The notes: generated by a model not told the origin, from the letters alone. Positions 11,101 to 20,350 are shown, counted from the stretch's first letter. The stretch: 21,811 nucleotides of DNA from Mnemiopsis leidyi (GCA_000226015.1 JH153850.1:223513-245323), one strand, 5' to 3'. Made by a program: numbers and translations.

Positions 11101-12975
11101 GTCGATTTACATTATTATGTAGAGTAAGAGTAGCCATGGTAACTTTTCAAACTTTTCCGAGATGGTGGATGTTACCTCTGGTCCAGCGTTTACCGCTGGG
11201 TATGTTGTTTCCGAGTTTTCCGCAGTTATAGCTCTAGAGTTTGCTCCATTTCCTTCTTTTGCTCGACGCTTCCTCATCTACTTGTTGCAATGCGTGTTGA
11301 TAATATCTCGTTAGCATGAGATACATATCGTCTCAACCACTGACCTGATGTTACAAGTGGCCCTGTGTTAGTGTACGAGTTTGTGGGAATGTCACATACT
11401 CCATGTTATTGCAGAGTTGCGAGGCCGTTTTTCTTCTTCTCTTCATTTAGCCTCTTCTTTTAGCCTCGATATTTAAACTCTTTGTTTTATTTTTAGGTTC
11501 GCTGGATTGGCATATTTCGCAGTCAAATATAGACAAAATCCTGATCTAGGCTCTTCCCGTTTACTTCATCTTTCAATTTTCTTTTAATGGAATGTTTAAT
11601 CAGGGTTTTATTGGGAGAAATTTCAGGACAGTTTGAAACTGAAGAAGAGCGTGAAGCCAAGGTTCGAGAAAGGATGTTAGAGGAAGAAGCGAAGTTTTCT
11701 TCTTTTCTTCTTCACCAGTCAGACAGACAGGATTACCTTGACAACAACATGGTGGAAGAAGAAGAGGAAGAAGAAGTGGTTTGTCCCGTTTCAGAAGTTC
11801 TTGATTTTTTCTTATAAATTATTTCACTAAAGAATAATAATTGACACTTGATCTGATATATCTGATTTTCTACGTTTTCAGTAGCCCGGCCATTTGCTTG
11901 GATAAAGCTATTGATATTATACCTTCACTTGTCACTCGACCTGCACTGTCCATCGAAACCGTAGTAACTTGGTACCTAAGTAGTAACCATAGTAACGTAG
12001 TGGCCAAATGGTAATAACATCAACCGAAATAGAATAAGAATGAAATACGACTGTAATACGTAAATCCAGAGTATGCTATGTCAATATGTTACTACGAAAT
12101 ATAAGCTAGTAAGCATGATAAACACCCGTAATATTTCTGTGCTGCTAAATGGCTTTATGTATGTGCGAGCTCGTGACTTGTCGCTTTTAATGTCGTAAAC
12201 CGCAAATCAGAGTTAATTTCAGTATTTGGAGATAAGAACATCAGGCATTTCATCTTCGAGAAAATAGCATTGTCTCCTTTTAAATTTGTCTGGGAAGCAT
12301 TGGAATTGATTTAAACTCATAAATCACTAATGTTGTGGATATGAGCTCTTGAATCTCTTCTAAACTGGTCTTGTGTCCCCAGTACGAAGTTTTGGAGTTG
12401 CTATTGACAAACTATCATTAACTAATTATTAACTTATTATTAACTAATTCACTGCTAACTATATACTAATTATTTTCTAACTATTTACTAATTATCGAGT
12501 GATATGTGATTATCAGCTGACTGTGCAGGAGGATGGAGAAGACATGTTACAGACGGGGAGCAAGGAGGAGCTGGCAGAACAGTTTAAACACATCATGATG
12601 GAACGGTTCTTGGGAGGGCAGGATGGGGATCATATCTCGTATCTGGATATCGATAATAATGAGCAGTATGATGATCTCGTTCTCAGGTTTCTTTTTTCGT
12701 TTGCTTGTAGTCAGTACTATATTTGTATGCTTGTTGGTTGTAATTTTGGTTGTCCGTTTGACGTGTATTCAAATTTCTTAAGAATCCTCAGATTATTTAA
12801 CTCGAACAAATTTCAATCCTCTGTCTGGTTCAGATCAAGAGACGCTGAAGATGCATACTTCGATGAAGAATCAGAGGAAGAGTGCGACTCGACACAGCAG
12901 ATTGAGGATGACAGAGAATTTAACCCTCCTCCACTGAGACCGCGAAAAAGAAGTGAATCACCCGATAAGTCTTAG
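5132..12975 (+). CDS. CCDC97: CCDC97 orthologue (SF3B-associated protein), six coding exons
   Basis: Exons: 5132-5449, 5713-5806, 5992-6102, 11627-11778, 12529-12686 and 12834-12975, all with GT-AG borders and matching phases. Joined they give 975 nt, 324 residues plus stop, close to the ~340 residues of vertebrate CCDC97. Recognisable blocks are KYLARLFQEKP (~84-94), RNRRY...ELI then YFSDDEMRERD (~140-165), a QFETEEE stretch, a polyglutamate run (~216-225), HIMMERFLGGQDGD...YLDIDNN and SRDAEDAYFDEE near the end, then a basic RPRKR tail. These match the conserved order of the CCDC97/DUF2052 family. The family protein is nuclear and associates with the SF3B splicing complex, which recognises branch sites; the detailed role is unclear. 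The ATG at 5132 is the first in frame. ATTAAA at 13143-13148 is a possible poly(A) signal. The 5.5-kb third intron contrasts with the other, short introns. Confidence 0.9.
7386..7406. repeat. Perfect 10-bp stem palindrome
   Basis: The arms GTTAGTGGTT and AACCACTAAC are separated by one base. About 100 nt upstream, CAGTATT and AATACTG (~7300-7332) form another 7-bp stem beside a CTGACGA word. Together they may be a relic of a retroelement tail. No terminator role is implied. Confidence 0.4.
8544..8611 (+). promoter_or_regulatory. Triple CCAAT box with ~31-nt spacing
   Basis: CCAAT pentamers on the same strand lie at 8544-8548, 8575-8579 and 8607-8611, spaced 31 and 32 nt. Regular three-turn spacing of CCAAT boxes is a known feature of NF-Y-driven cell-cycle promoters in animals. 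This array lies inside intron 3 of CCDC97. No exon downstream of it could be identified, so a cryptic or alternative promoter is inference. Confidence 0.35.
12411..12498 (+). repeat. 11-nt tandem repeat with CTAAY core in CCDC97 intron 4
   Basis: CTAAT or CTAAC recurs at 12422, 12444, 12455, 12466, 12477 and 12488. A degenerate CTTAT fills the 11-nt register at 12433, giving seven 11-nt units and part of an eighth. Each core fits the animal branch-point consensus yUnAy. The array ends about 30 nt before the exon 5 acceptor at 12528, which is the normal branch-point zone. Confidence 0.75.
12687..12833 (+). other. CCDC97 intron 5, in-frame and stop-free
   Basis: This 147-nt intron begins GTTTCT and ends GGTTCAG. 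Its length is a multiple of three, and in the host frame it has no stop codon, so retention would insert 49 residues. The insert would be hydrophobic and cysteine-rich, unlike the acidic flanks. It would fall just before the conserved SRDAEDAYFDEE block. Splicing it out restores the match to CCDC97, so removal is the default reading. Confidence 0.7.
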
Positions 12976-13479
12976 TATACTTTTAATATTATTTATTTTT
13001 AACTTTATTTCAACTTTTATATAGTGTCCATTTCTTTCGATCGATTAAGATATGCTCATTATTTCAATATCGAGCTTTTGAAAGCGTCGAAGATCAATTT
13101 TATCTGGTTATATATTTGACCGATTGAATTTTGTCAGTATTTATTAAAACGTTTAATTAACTTTATTTCTTTTACTTAATTTTAGCTATTTTATTCATAT
13201 CTTGACAAGTTTATATTTGAGGCTGTAATCAATGCTCTGATTTTCCTGATGGTTGGTTTGGCTGTGAAATGGAACAGAGGATTGCTATCGTAAATCCCTT
13301 CCGTACATTGATTAACATTTGTACGATTCCAATGGGGCCATTCTCATGTTTCTAAATTATCAGATGTGATTTTTCTCGCTGCTATACGTCAATTGAATTA
13401 CCTTTACCCTGGTGCAGTGAAAATTATTGCAAATCTCAGAATGATCGTTAACGTAGCGCGCGGTAGACATTGTATCTTA

Positions 13480-13548
13480 TTCGCGCCAACGTGATTTAAA
13501 CCCACGTGGTTACTTCTCGACGATTTGTAGAATTTGCATACCGGAAGT
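13480..13548 (+). promoter_or_regulatory. Putative E2F/ETS promoter and untranslated first exon
   Basis: TTCGCGCCAA at 13480-13489 fits the palindromic E2F consensus, and ACCGGAAGT at 13540-13548 fits an ETS site. The same GGAA is followed by GTAAGT, an ideal splice donor at 13547. An acceptor at 13692-13693 would end a 147-nt intron just before the ATG at 13696. The simplest model is a TSS between the two sites, a short 5' UTR exon, then the coding exon. No transcript data support it here. Confidence 0.45.
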
Positions 13549-13695
13549 AAGTTCTCACACTTTTAGCACAATACCTTTCATCCATCTATCACCTATCAAT
13601 ATGTTATATGATAAATCTATTACAACAAAATGACACACATTCGATACAGACTTCCATTGTATTCAATATTTTTGACCGGGTCGCTCTCCATAGGT

Positions 13696-15451
13696 ATGGT
13701 CTGTACGTTTGATCCTCAGAACAGATTTAAGAAACTTCTAGACTTCTCGTGCAATCCTGACTGGGCAGAATCAACGAGAGGTTGGGTGACTTGCAGAAAA
13801 CGTAAAATTGTTTCGAAAAAGGACAAACCTCCTAAATCAACTGGTGTTCGTAAAACGTCGAAACAGAAGAACCAAGAGCCGACAAAACCACGAAAACCGA
13901 TTTATTTGAAGGCAATTGAATCCAGATCAGCAGGACCTGTTGGCAGGATTGACAAAAATCCGGCTATAAACCCACTAGACGCAAACCGGGAAGCAGTAAA
14001 GTGTAAGGTTGTTAGTCTTCACGGGTTAGGAAGTAAACTTTGTGTGGCAGGAACTTTGAGAGTGCAATCTGTCCCCAATGTCAACGATCAGTGGTCACTG
14101 GATGATGGGGTGATTTCTGATAGATCTCACCATAGTCTTAGTTCAACAATTAATCTTGACAGTGGGCATAAACACAGTGAGTAACCTTGCTCTTCAACTT
14201 CTTAACTTGCGTTTCAAAAAGTCATGATATTCTATGACTCAAGACCAAAGTTCTCACACCAAATAGATAACAAATGCGACGATATTTAGAATTTATTTCA
14301 GATAGGTTTCACAAAGAGCAAATTCTACTGCAACTACACGGACGATCAGCTAGTCTGATAAAGTATCTGTTCAACGCTGGCGGCTCAGTGAGAACTAAAG
14401 AGTTATGTGTGGAGGACATCTCACTTCCTATTCGAGAAAGGTATTTCTTCAAAGTTCAACTTACATATATGAGTGCATAATGTTAAATTTGCTCTGATAA
14501 TGTAACTTTGTAACTGAATTGCGCCTACCTGTATCGACTTTCGGCTGCCGGGTTTTTGGTGAAGTTGTCGCCTGTTTGTCAAACCTGTTACCATTTTGAT
14601 TACTTTCCCTTCTATCTAATACTCATTTTATCTGGCTTAATCGGTCTGTGTTTGGTAACTTCCACTCATGTGTCCTCTTTGATTATGATTGGGACACACT
14701 TGAATGTTTCACTTTGTGACAGGTCGGTCCCGCAAAACGAAGTCCCTAAGAAGAAACACATAATTTTGAGTCCCAAAGATCCAAACCAGATAAAGTACGG
14801 TGAAGATTACGTCGGGACTTTGATACCGGACCCTAACCGCCCGCTGGGTTAGTTTTTGGAAATTTAAATGGTATTTAAACGACTGATATCATACATCCAC
14901 AGTATGCAAAACCCAGAACAACTAAACATAGAAACAATTTCCGTGCTGTATGTTAACTCTAAAACTCTGATCAAGTCTAACAGATCCGGTACATCCCCCA
15001 GGTTACGGTTTGTTGGGTTCCCCGACCAACAGAATCAAGTTGAGTCACAAGACTCTGGAGTTTCCAGGACTAGGGAACTACTCTCCTTCTAACTTTCTTC
15101 TACCTCCCGTCAACTCTTCTCATCCTGTCCGATCTTCTATTGACATGAAGGTTTTTTGTGTGGCTCATTGGCCTTTCACTTGCTGACATTGGGCTTTATT
15201 TTGATATGGCAGACACTAGCGCATTTCTATGGATAGATTTGTAGAACATGCTCCAACTAAATAGTTACTAAAAAGTTATTGATCTAACTTAAACACGAAA
15301 TATTTCATATTTTATCTCAATTTCATTTCAGCAGCCAGAGGAGGGTTCGTCCTACATAAACTCCGTATCTCAGCTGGTTGGTATGTTGTGTATAGAGCCC
15401 AGCACCAACAATCTACCGCAACATTCCATACAAAAGTGGCTCGACACTTGA
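13696..15451 (+). CDS. Unrecognised basic protein, five coding exons
   Basis: Exons: 13696-14176, 14302-14440, 14723-14847, 15002-15150 and 15332-15451. Phases agree at every join and give 337 residues plus stop. I do not recognise the protein. It starts MVCTFDPQNRFKK, has a lysine/arginine-rich region at residues ~34-75 suited to nuclear localisation, serine-rich stretches, a KEQILLQLHGRSASLIKYLF segment, a KYGEDYVGTLIPDPN segment and a Pro/Ser-rich part (SPTNRIKL...LLPPVNSS), ending KWLDT. No membrane segment is evident. An ATG at 13630 would add 22 residues, but an acceptor at 13693 makes 13696 more likely. The last acceptor is a CAGCAG tandem, so one glutamine may be optional. An alternative terminal exon, 14917-15092, is also phase-compatible. 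Exons 1-3 are the most secure. Confidence 0.65.
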
Positions 15452-17235
15452 TCAGCTCCGGGGTTCTGTTAGGATATTCAGTCAAACGTTCGAGGTGCTA
15501 TTAAGTGTGAACTGGAACGAAGAGGACATTATTTTGTTCAACTACATACGACGAATTTCGCAGTTAGATTTGTTAACATCGTGTGACTATGCACATGGGT
15601 TGAACATGGAACACTGTTCAGTAAAGTAATTTAACTTCAGTTATGTCGGTAACGGGATAAGCTTTTTTATTAAATTTCGTCACCCTTGGGTACCTTACGA
15701 TTATCATTGTATGCTATATTCTTTTGATATGATTTGTAAATAGCTGTAGATATTGTATCATAACATTTTAAATAATTAATTTATACCGTGTTTTTACCGT
15801 TTATGTGCCCGAGATTCCCGGTGTACACGCTCATTATTTAGGATATAATTATGTAATGAAAAGTTTCTTGCCTTTCGTTGCGGCAGCAAGCCAAATAAAG
15901 TCTTGCCTGGCTTTCTTAACTTATTGTTATAAGGAAACAATAAGGTATTGCATAAGGTAAATCTTAATCTTACTTTCACAGTTTATGGTTTCCCTATATC
16001 TAAATAGGTTCTTAACTTTCATGGCTTTTCCCCTTTATTATTGGGATTATAAAATATTGTAAGCTTTGGCACAAAACAGATCTTTTTAATACATCTTTTA
16101 ACAAAACTACGATCTCGTTTTCCTCTTCTCTAAGCGTATTCTATTGTTGCAATGGGTGTGCAAACTGCAAATGTTTAAGCCTTAAGGTGGAAATTCTGAA
16201 ACACCAGATCATGAGTTGTTAATCATTTCAAAGGACAAAGACGCTTTTCAAGATTTTTTCAAGGCCATTTTCGAGTAATTTTCAAGATCCAACTAGCAGC
16301 TTAAGTATAATTTGAGAAAAGTTTAATCAGACCCACATCGAAATAATTTGTATTCTCGATTCGCTTCGAATGAGGGTCGGACAAAGTCAGATAAGGAATA
16401 ATTATAAGATGATACTGATATAATTGTGGTTCTAGACCTGGGGAATGCCGAAATTTCGGTGTTTTTTATGATTTTGACTCTGGTTTCAGCAAATTGTGGG
16501 GTGTCTAGCCCTGGGTCACCGGACAGGCATGGCGATCCCTCTACTTTCTTTTTCAGACAGCTCCAACATAACTAACGTACCAACCCAAACAAGTCACGAA
16601 CGAATTAACGTACGTGCGCGAAATAACTGCGGGCCACAATGCTAGAACTACACAACAAGATACACGCGCCGTACAAAACCGTACTAGAAATTTTGTAAAC
16701 TGCACGCGGTTTTCTTGGTTCCTGTGGCGGCAACTGAATAATCCTGACACTTACTACAGTTGAAAACTTTAACTTACCTTATTGAACTGAAAAACTTGAA
16801 GAGGCCCTTATGAATGAAATGAAACACATATTTTCACAGGCAATATTTGTTTCTGAATATCAATAAGAATTTCCATGCCGTTTCAAGACAAAGCCTGACG
16901 AAAACAATCTGATATATCTGGGTCTGTATATATTGGAACCTTTGAAATTGTAAACATTCATTTAAAGCCATCGCATAATGAGCTTTCCAATAAAACTTAA
17001 TAAACAGAATACATACGTTGAAAATAACAAGTTTTTCTCTGCGAAATTGCTAAAATAAATATGATACATCTACAATTAACCGTGCGGGGCGAACAGCTAT
17101 TTGCATATTTGTTGAAACATATAGTAGTTAAGTATAAAACACTGAATAAAGCACTGATATTCAACTTTCAAACCATTTAAGATCGCAATCGATAGGTTAA
17201 ACCGATTGTTTCTAATTAATAACCCTAGCTAGTGT
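15452..17235. other. Intergenic region between two convergent genes
   Basis: The plus-strand gene ends at 15451 and the minus-strand MAGUK gene ends at 17236, so this region holds two 3' ends. AATAAA at 15894-15899 is a candidate signal for the plus-strand gene. TTTATT at 16034-16039 is a distant candidate for the MAGUK. The ORFs at 15794-15979 and 16553-16750 (minus) have no recognisable content. Nothing else is supported. Confidence 0.45.
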
Positions 17236-20200
17236 TCAATAGACCCAACTAACAGGGACCCACTGATGGTCGAGTTCGCATCGTTTTAGTCCTTGACGGA
17301 CGGATGTGTAAGCTCCTTCTAAATCACGAGGGTCTAAATTTATCATCATGTCAAAGTACTGCCTGAAAGAAGATTTATGTTTAAGGAGGTGGAACAATCG
17401 GGATTTGATACTGTGAAATGTTTTGTAAATACGGAACTTTGAATGTTTAAAAGGTTATCTAAACGTGCGCCAGTATGAATGAAATTTTAGTTAAAGTTAG
17501 AGTTTAAAACAAACATGTCAAAGTTGGACAACAGGATTTTATTTTAACAAGTCGTTTTAAAGTGAGCGAAATAAATGTAACAAGCTCCAACCGGAAATTT
17601 AACAAACCGCGACGGCAAAATAGATAAATAAGCTACACAGCAAAGCAAAATATCTCTATTTAAACGAATAAAACGATTAATATATGAATGAATATAACAA
17701 TAAATAATAATAACATATGAATGAATACAACAATAAATAGTAATATATGAAATAATAATATATGAATGAATATAACAATAAAGATTTTTACAGTAAACTG
17801 TTAACAGTGGCTATCCATGCCTAAGTTATAATTTCAGTACCTGTAATCTTCATACATTGTTCTACTATCACTCTTCTCACTTGCCATCTCATCTTCGTTA
17901 GTAACAAACACTACAAATGGCATAAACTCGGGTGTTCTGAAAAAATAGCACATTCAACTTCTTGATACACTTACAGCTTACTATCTTACAGATATTGTTA
18001 AATGGCTGATTTCTCTTTCGTTTCGGGACAACTTTGTCTTAACTCTTAACTGTGAACAAACCTGATAGATTTCAAAGACTGAGGGTGAATTGAGAGGACA
18101 CAAGTTTTACCGCTGCGCATAACGGCGCGCACGCTGTCTAGCTTCGTTCCGTACAAGTTTCCTTCATACTCTCCAAACTCCAGATACTTTCCTGATTTAT
18201 AGCGGATTTTAGAGACTTTCAACAACTAGTATAAATAAGACTCGATAGGTGAAACCATAAGGTACGGTTGGGTTTGTTAATGTTTAGAAAATGTTCATAT
18301 GATACATAGCACAAAAGTCAAACTAATCTACACATGAAACTTTGCGCTAAATACTAAAACTCTGAAAAAAAATACCTTGTAAAAACTCGTCCTCCATTTC
18401 TTTCCTGCTCTTAGCGAACCAGTAGCCCTGTCCTGAGTCTTCACCTTCACGTGGTCTTCTTGAAGTGTGGGGCATCGGGGTAGCTGAGATTAGGGGAGTT
18501 TTCAAACTTTTATCATACAATACCATACATAAAGCAGTGTGTTTATCAAATAAATTGTAAAACAAATTGAAACAGAGCATGATTCTGCTGCTGATTTTCT
18601 GAGTTGTAAGGATGGCAGCAAAATTTAGAATATTTAAACTGTACTACAACATTGGGATACGAGTTTTATTCACAAATATCCGTACTCTGGTTTCGATAGA
18701 AAGTCATTAGCACGAGATTTAAGTTTATGCTGATAGCTATGTGGGATAATTATAAGTCAAATTAATATTTTAACAACTTATGACGGTATGAAAAATATCA
18801 TGTTATAGACTCTTGGGTGTAAAGTATGTAGTGATCTAGTAAACTTATGACGGTATGACACATATCATATTACACACTCTTGGGTCATGGGTGTAAAGTA
18901 TGTAGTGATCTAGTCATCCAATGACACAACACTGATCTCCTTAATTAAGTAATTACACTCTATACCACACACCTAATCTCTCGGAATCCTTGGTCAGAAG
19001 TTTGCTGACAAGAGAATCTTTGCCAGTGCTGTCTGAACCCACAAGGACCATGGTTTTTCGTTGGAAGGGCGGCATCCTCGCCAGCTCTTCGTAAATCGGG
19101 ACTGAGTGACGATCGTAGTCGGCATTCTTTTGAGTTGAGTACATTATCTTTCTCTTCTTCATTCCTTTAGCTTTCTTCACCTGGATTATGTAACATATAT
19201 TATTCAACTTCAGTTGTATTACTTTGCTAATTTTTGAGTAAAATTAATATAGTAATTACACCGTAGTAATACCACTGGAGTGGTATTACTTTAGTAATAC
19301 CATTATAGTAATACCACTCCAGTGGTATTACTACGGTGTAATTACTATATTAATTTTACTCAAAAATTAGCAAAGTAATACAACTGAAGTTGAATAATAA
19401 GTCAAATTAATATTTTAACAACTTATGACGGTATGAAAAATATCATGTTATAGACTCTTGGGTGTAAAGTATGTAGTGATTTAGTAAACTTATGACGGTA
19501 TGACACATATCATATTACACACTCTTGGGTCATGGGTGTAAAGTATGTAGTGATCTAGTCATCCAATGACACAACACTGATCTCCTTAATTAAGTAATTA
19601 CACTCTATACCACACACCTAATCTCTCGGAATCCTTGGTCAGAAGTTTGCTGACAAGAGAATCTTTGCCAGTGCTGTCTGAACCCACAAGGACCATGGTT
19701 TTTCGTTGGAAGGGCGGCATCCTCGCCAGCTCTTCGTAAATCGGGACTGAGTGACGATCGTAGTCGGCATTCTTTTGAGTTGAGTACATTATCTTTCTCT
19801 TCTTCATTCCTTTAGCTTTCTTCACCTGGATTATGTAACATATATTATTATTTCATCAGGATTTTTTATCAAATATGGTATTGGGGATTCTGGACATCCC
19901 CGTGGGAATACTATTGACAGAACACATTTATTGAGCTTCAACACAAGATACCATAAAGCATTTGAGCTACTTAGTTATCCAAAGTTAATGTTTCAACACG
20001 ACACGCTTTACTTATCGAAAACTCCGGCTTTGCAGCCAACTAAGCATCTTCCAATTTTCCAGATCAAATCTCGTAAAAACAACAAACGAATACAACACTA
20101 CAAACCATATCCTGGTTGATGAAAGCGCGACGTCTCTCTTGCAACACTAAACTAGGGATGAGGCCAGCTTGACGGGGTCTCTCGCTCTCACTCTCACTGT

Positions 20201-20246
20201 GTACCTTCACTGCCTGCCACCAGTTGTCGTCGTCTTTGTTTACCAC
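17236..20246 (-). CDS. p55-family MAGUK (MPP2/MPP6-like), C-terminal half
   Basis: Exons, 5' to 3' on the minus strand: 20106-20246, then one of 19618-19825 or 18973-19180, then 18376-18483, 18062-18191, 17841-17936 and 17236-17362. With one copy of the duplicated exon this is 810 nt, 269 residues plus stop. The first exon is the second half of an SH3 domain (DDNWWQA...AGLIPS). A basic hook follows ([10 protein letters not shown]), then the guanylate-kinase domain ([21 protein letters not shown]-loop [40 protein letters not shown]) and the end QWVPVSWVY, typical of p55 MAGUKs. Such proteins are membrane-associated scaffolds at junctions and synapses. L27, PDZ and the SH3 start would lie upstream, beyond the right edge. 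The GK loop before QYFD is shorter than in vertebrates. The subfamily is inferred from similarity of the GK domain. Confidence 0.9.
17678..17783. repeat. AT-rich minisatellite, ~30-nt units
   Basis: Imperfect copies of TATATGAATGAATATAACAA followed by TAAATAATAA recur about three and a half times; the third is truncated. It lies in the last MAGUK intron and affects no exon. Confidence 0.7.
18775..18914. repeat. Two ~70-nt tandem units inside the duplication
   Basis: Unit 1 (18775-18841) and unit 2 (18842-18914) share AACTTATGACGGTATGA, CTCTTGGGT and GTGTAAAGTATGTAGTGATC. The same pair recurs in copy B at 19420-19559. This older tandem repeat lies in the intron 3' of the guanylate-kinase exon on the gene's strand. 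Confidence 0.8.
18973..19180 (-). CDS. MAGUK guanylate-kinase exon, copy A (3' copy)
   Basis: The acceptor CCAG lies just above 19180 and the donor GTGTGT starts at 18972. The 208-nt exon enters in phase 0 and leaves in phase 1, matching the SH3 exon upstream and the ATPMPHTS exon downstream. It encodes the hook and the first part of the guanylate-kinase domain including the P-loop. The encoded residues are identical to copy B, so both copies look equally usable. Confidence 0.8.
19198..19399. mobile_element. 202-bp near-perfect palindrome, MITE-like
   Basis: Arms 19198-19290 and 19307-19399 are perfect reverse complements over 93 bp with a 16-nt centre. Each arm contains a nested 26-nt hairpin (AGTAATACCACT, two bases, AGTGGTATTACT at 19265-19290 and its mirror at 19307-19332). 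It is bounded by TA dinucleotides, compatible with a TA target-site duplication around a ~198-bp element starting TTATTCAAC and ending GTTGAATAA. No ORF is present. A non-autonomous DNA transposon (MITE or foldback) is the best reading. Family is unknown. Confidence 0.75.
19397..19849. repeat. 453-bp direct duplication, copy B
   Basis: This is the second copy of 18752-19204, beginning within the right arm of the palindrome. Beyond 19849 the sequence (TATTTCATCAGG...) diverges from the palindrome that follows copy A, and is presumably the original intron. Copy B contains the complete guanylate-kinase exon at 19618-19825. Confidence 0.9.
19618..19825 (-). CDS. MAGUK guanylate-kinase exon, copy B (5' copy)
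   Basis: This copy is the nearer to the upstream SH3 exon in transcript order. Borders, length and residues equal copy A. If both copies were spliced together, the phase-1 exit of this copy would enter copy A out of frame and reach a TAA within a few codons. A productive mRNA therefore needs one copy only. Confidence 0.8.
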
Positions 20247-20293
20247 CTGATCAGGTGGACATGGGAGTTGAGTGTCACGTGTCATGTGATCTG

Positions 20294-20350
20294 TATCACG
20301 TGATTATTTGGGTATCACGTGATTATTTGGATATCACGTGATTATTTGGG
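20294..20350. repeat. Three 19-nt units each with a CACGTG E-box
   Basis: The unit TATCACGTGATTATTTGGG starts at 20294, 20313 and 20332, with the third G of the final GGG varying. Degenerate flanking words (CACGTGTCATGTG before, TTTCATGTCG after) suggest older units. It begins 48 nt upstream, in transcript sense, of the MAGUK SH3 exon acceptor. Confidence 0.85.

Larger units (their letters stand above)
6103..11626 (+). other. CCDC97 intron 3, 5.5 kb
   Basis: The donor is at 6103 (GTATTT) and the acceptor ends at 11626 (TTTCAG). The flanking exons are both phase 1 and join inside the conserved QMIG/QFETEEE segment, so the intron is well supported. Its ORFs (for example 6477-6785 minus, 7361-7654 minus, 7914-8233 plus, 8347-8701 plus, 9607-9879 both strands) have no recognisable domains. 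The intron contains a CCAAT triplet (8544-8611), small hairpins near 7288-7406 and a TA/TG-rich palindromic microsatellite near 10950-10980. No tRNA, snRNA or nested gene was recognised. Confidence 0.75.
18752..19204. repeat. 453-bp direct duplication, copy A
   Basis: This segment is repeated at 19397-19849 with a constant 645-nt offset. I found one mismatch (C at 18836, T at 19481). It spans intron sequence, the whole 208-nt MAGUK guanylate-kinase exon and its acceptor region. The near-identity points to a recent event. Copy A ends inside the left arm of the palindrome that separates the copies. Confidence 0.9.

Noticed and set aside
13630..13695. 22-residue N-terminal extension of the unrecognised gene from the ATG at 13630
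   Set aside because: An ideal donor at 13547 and an acceptor at 13693 place this stretch inside a 147-nt leader intron. It remains possible if that intron is not spliced.
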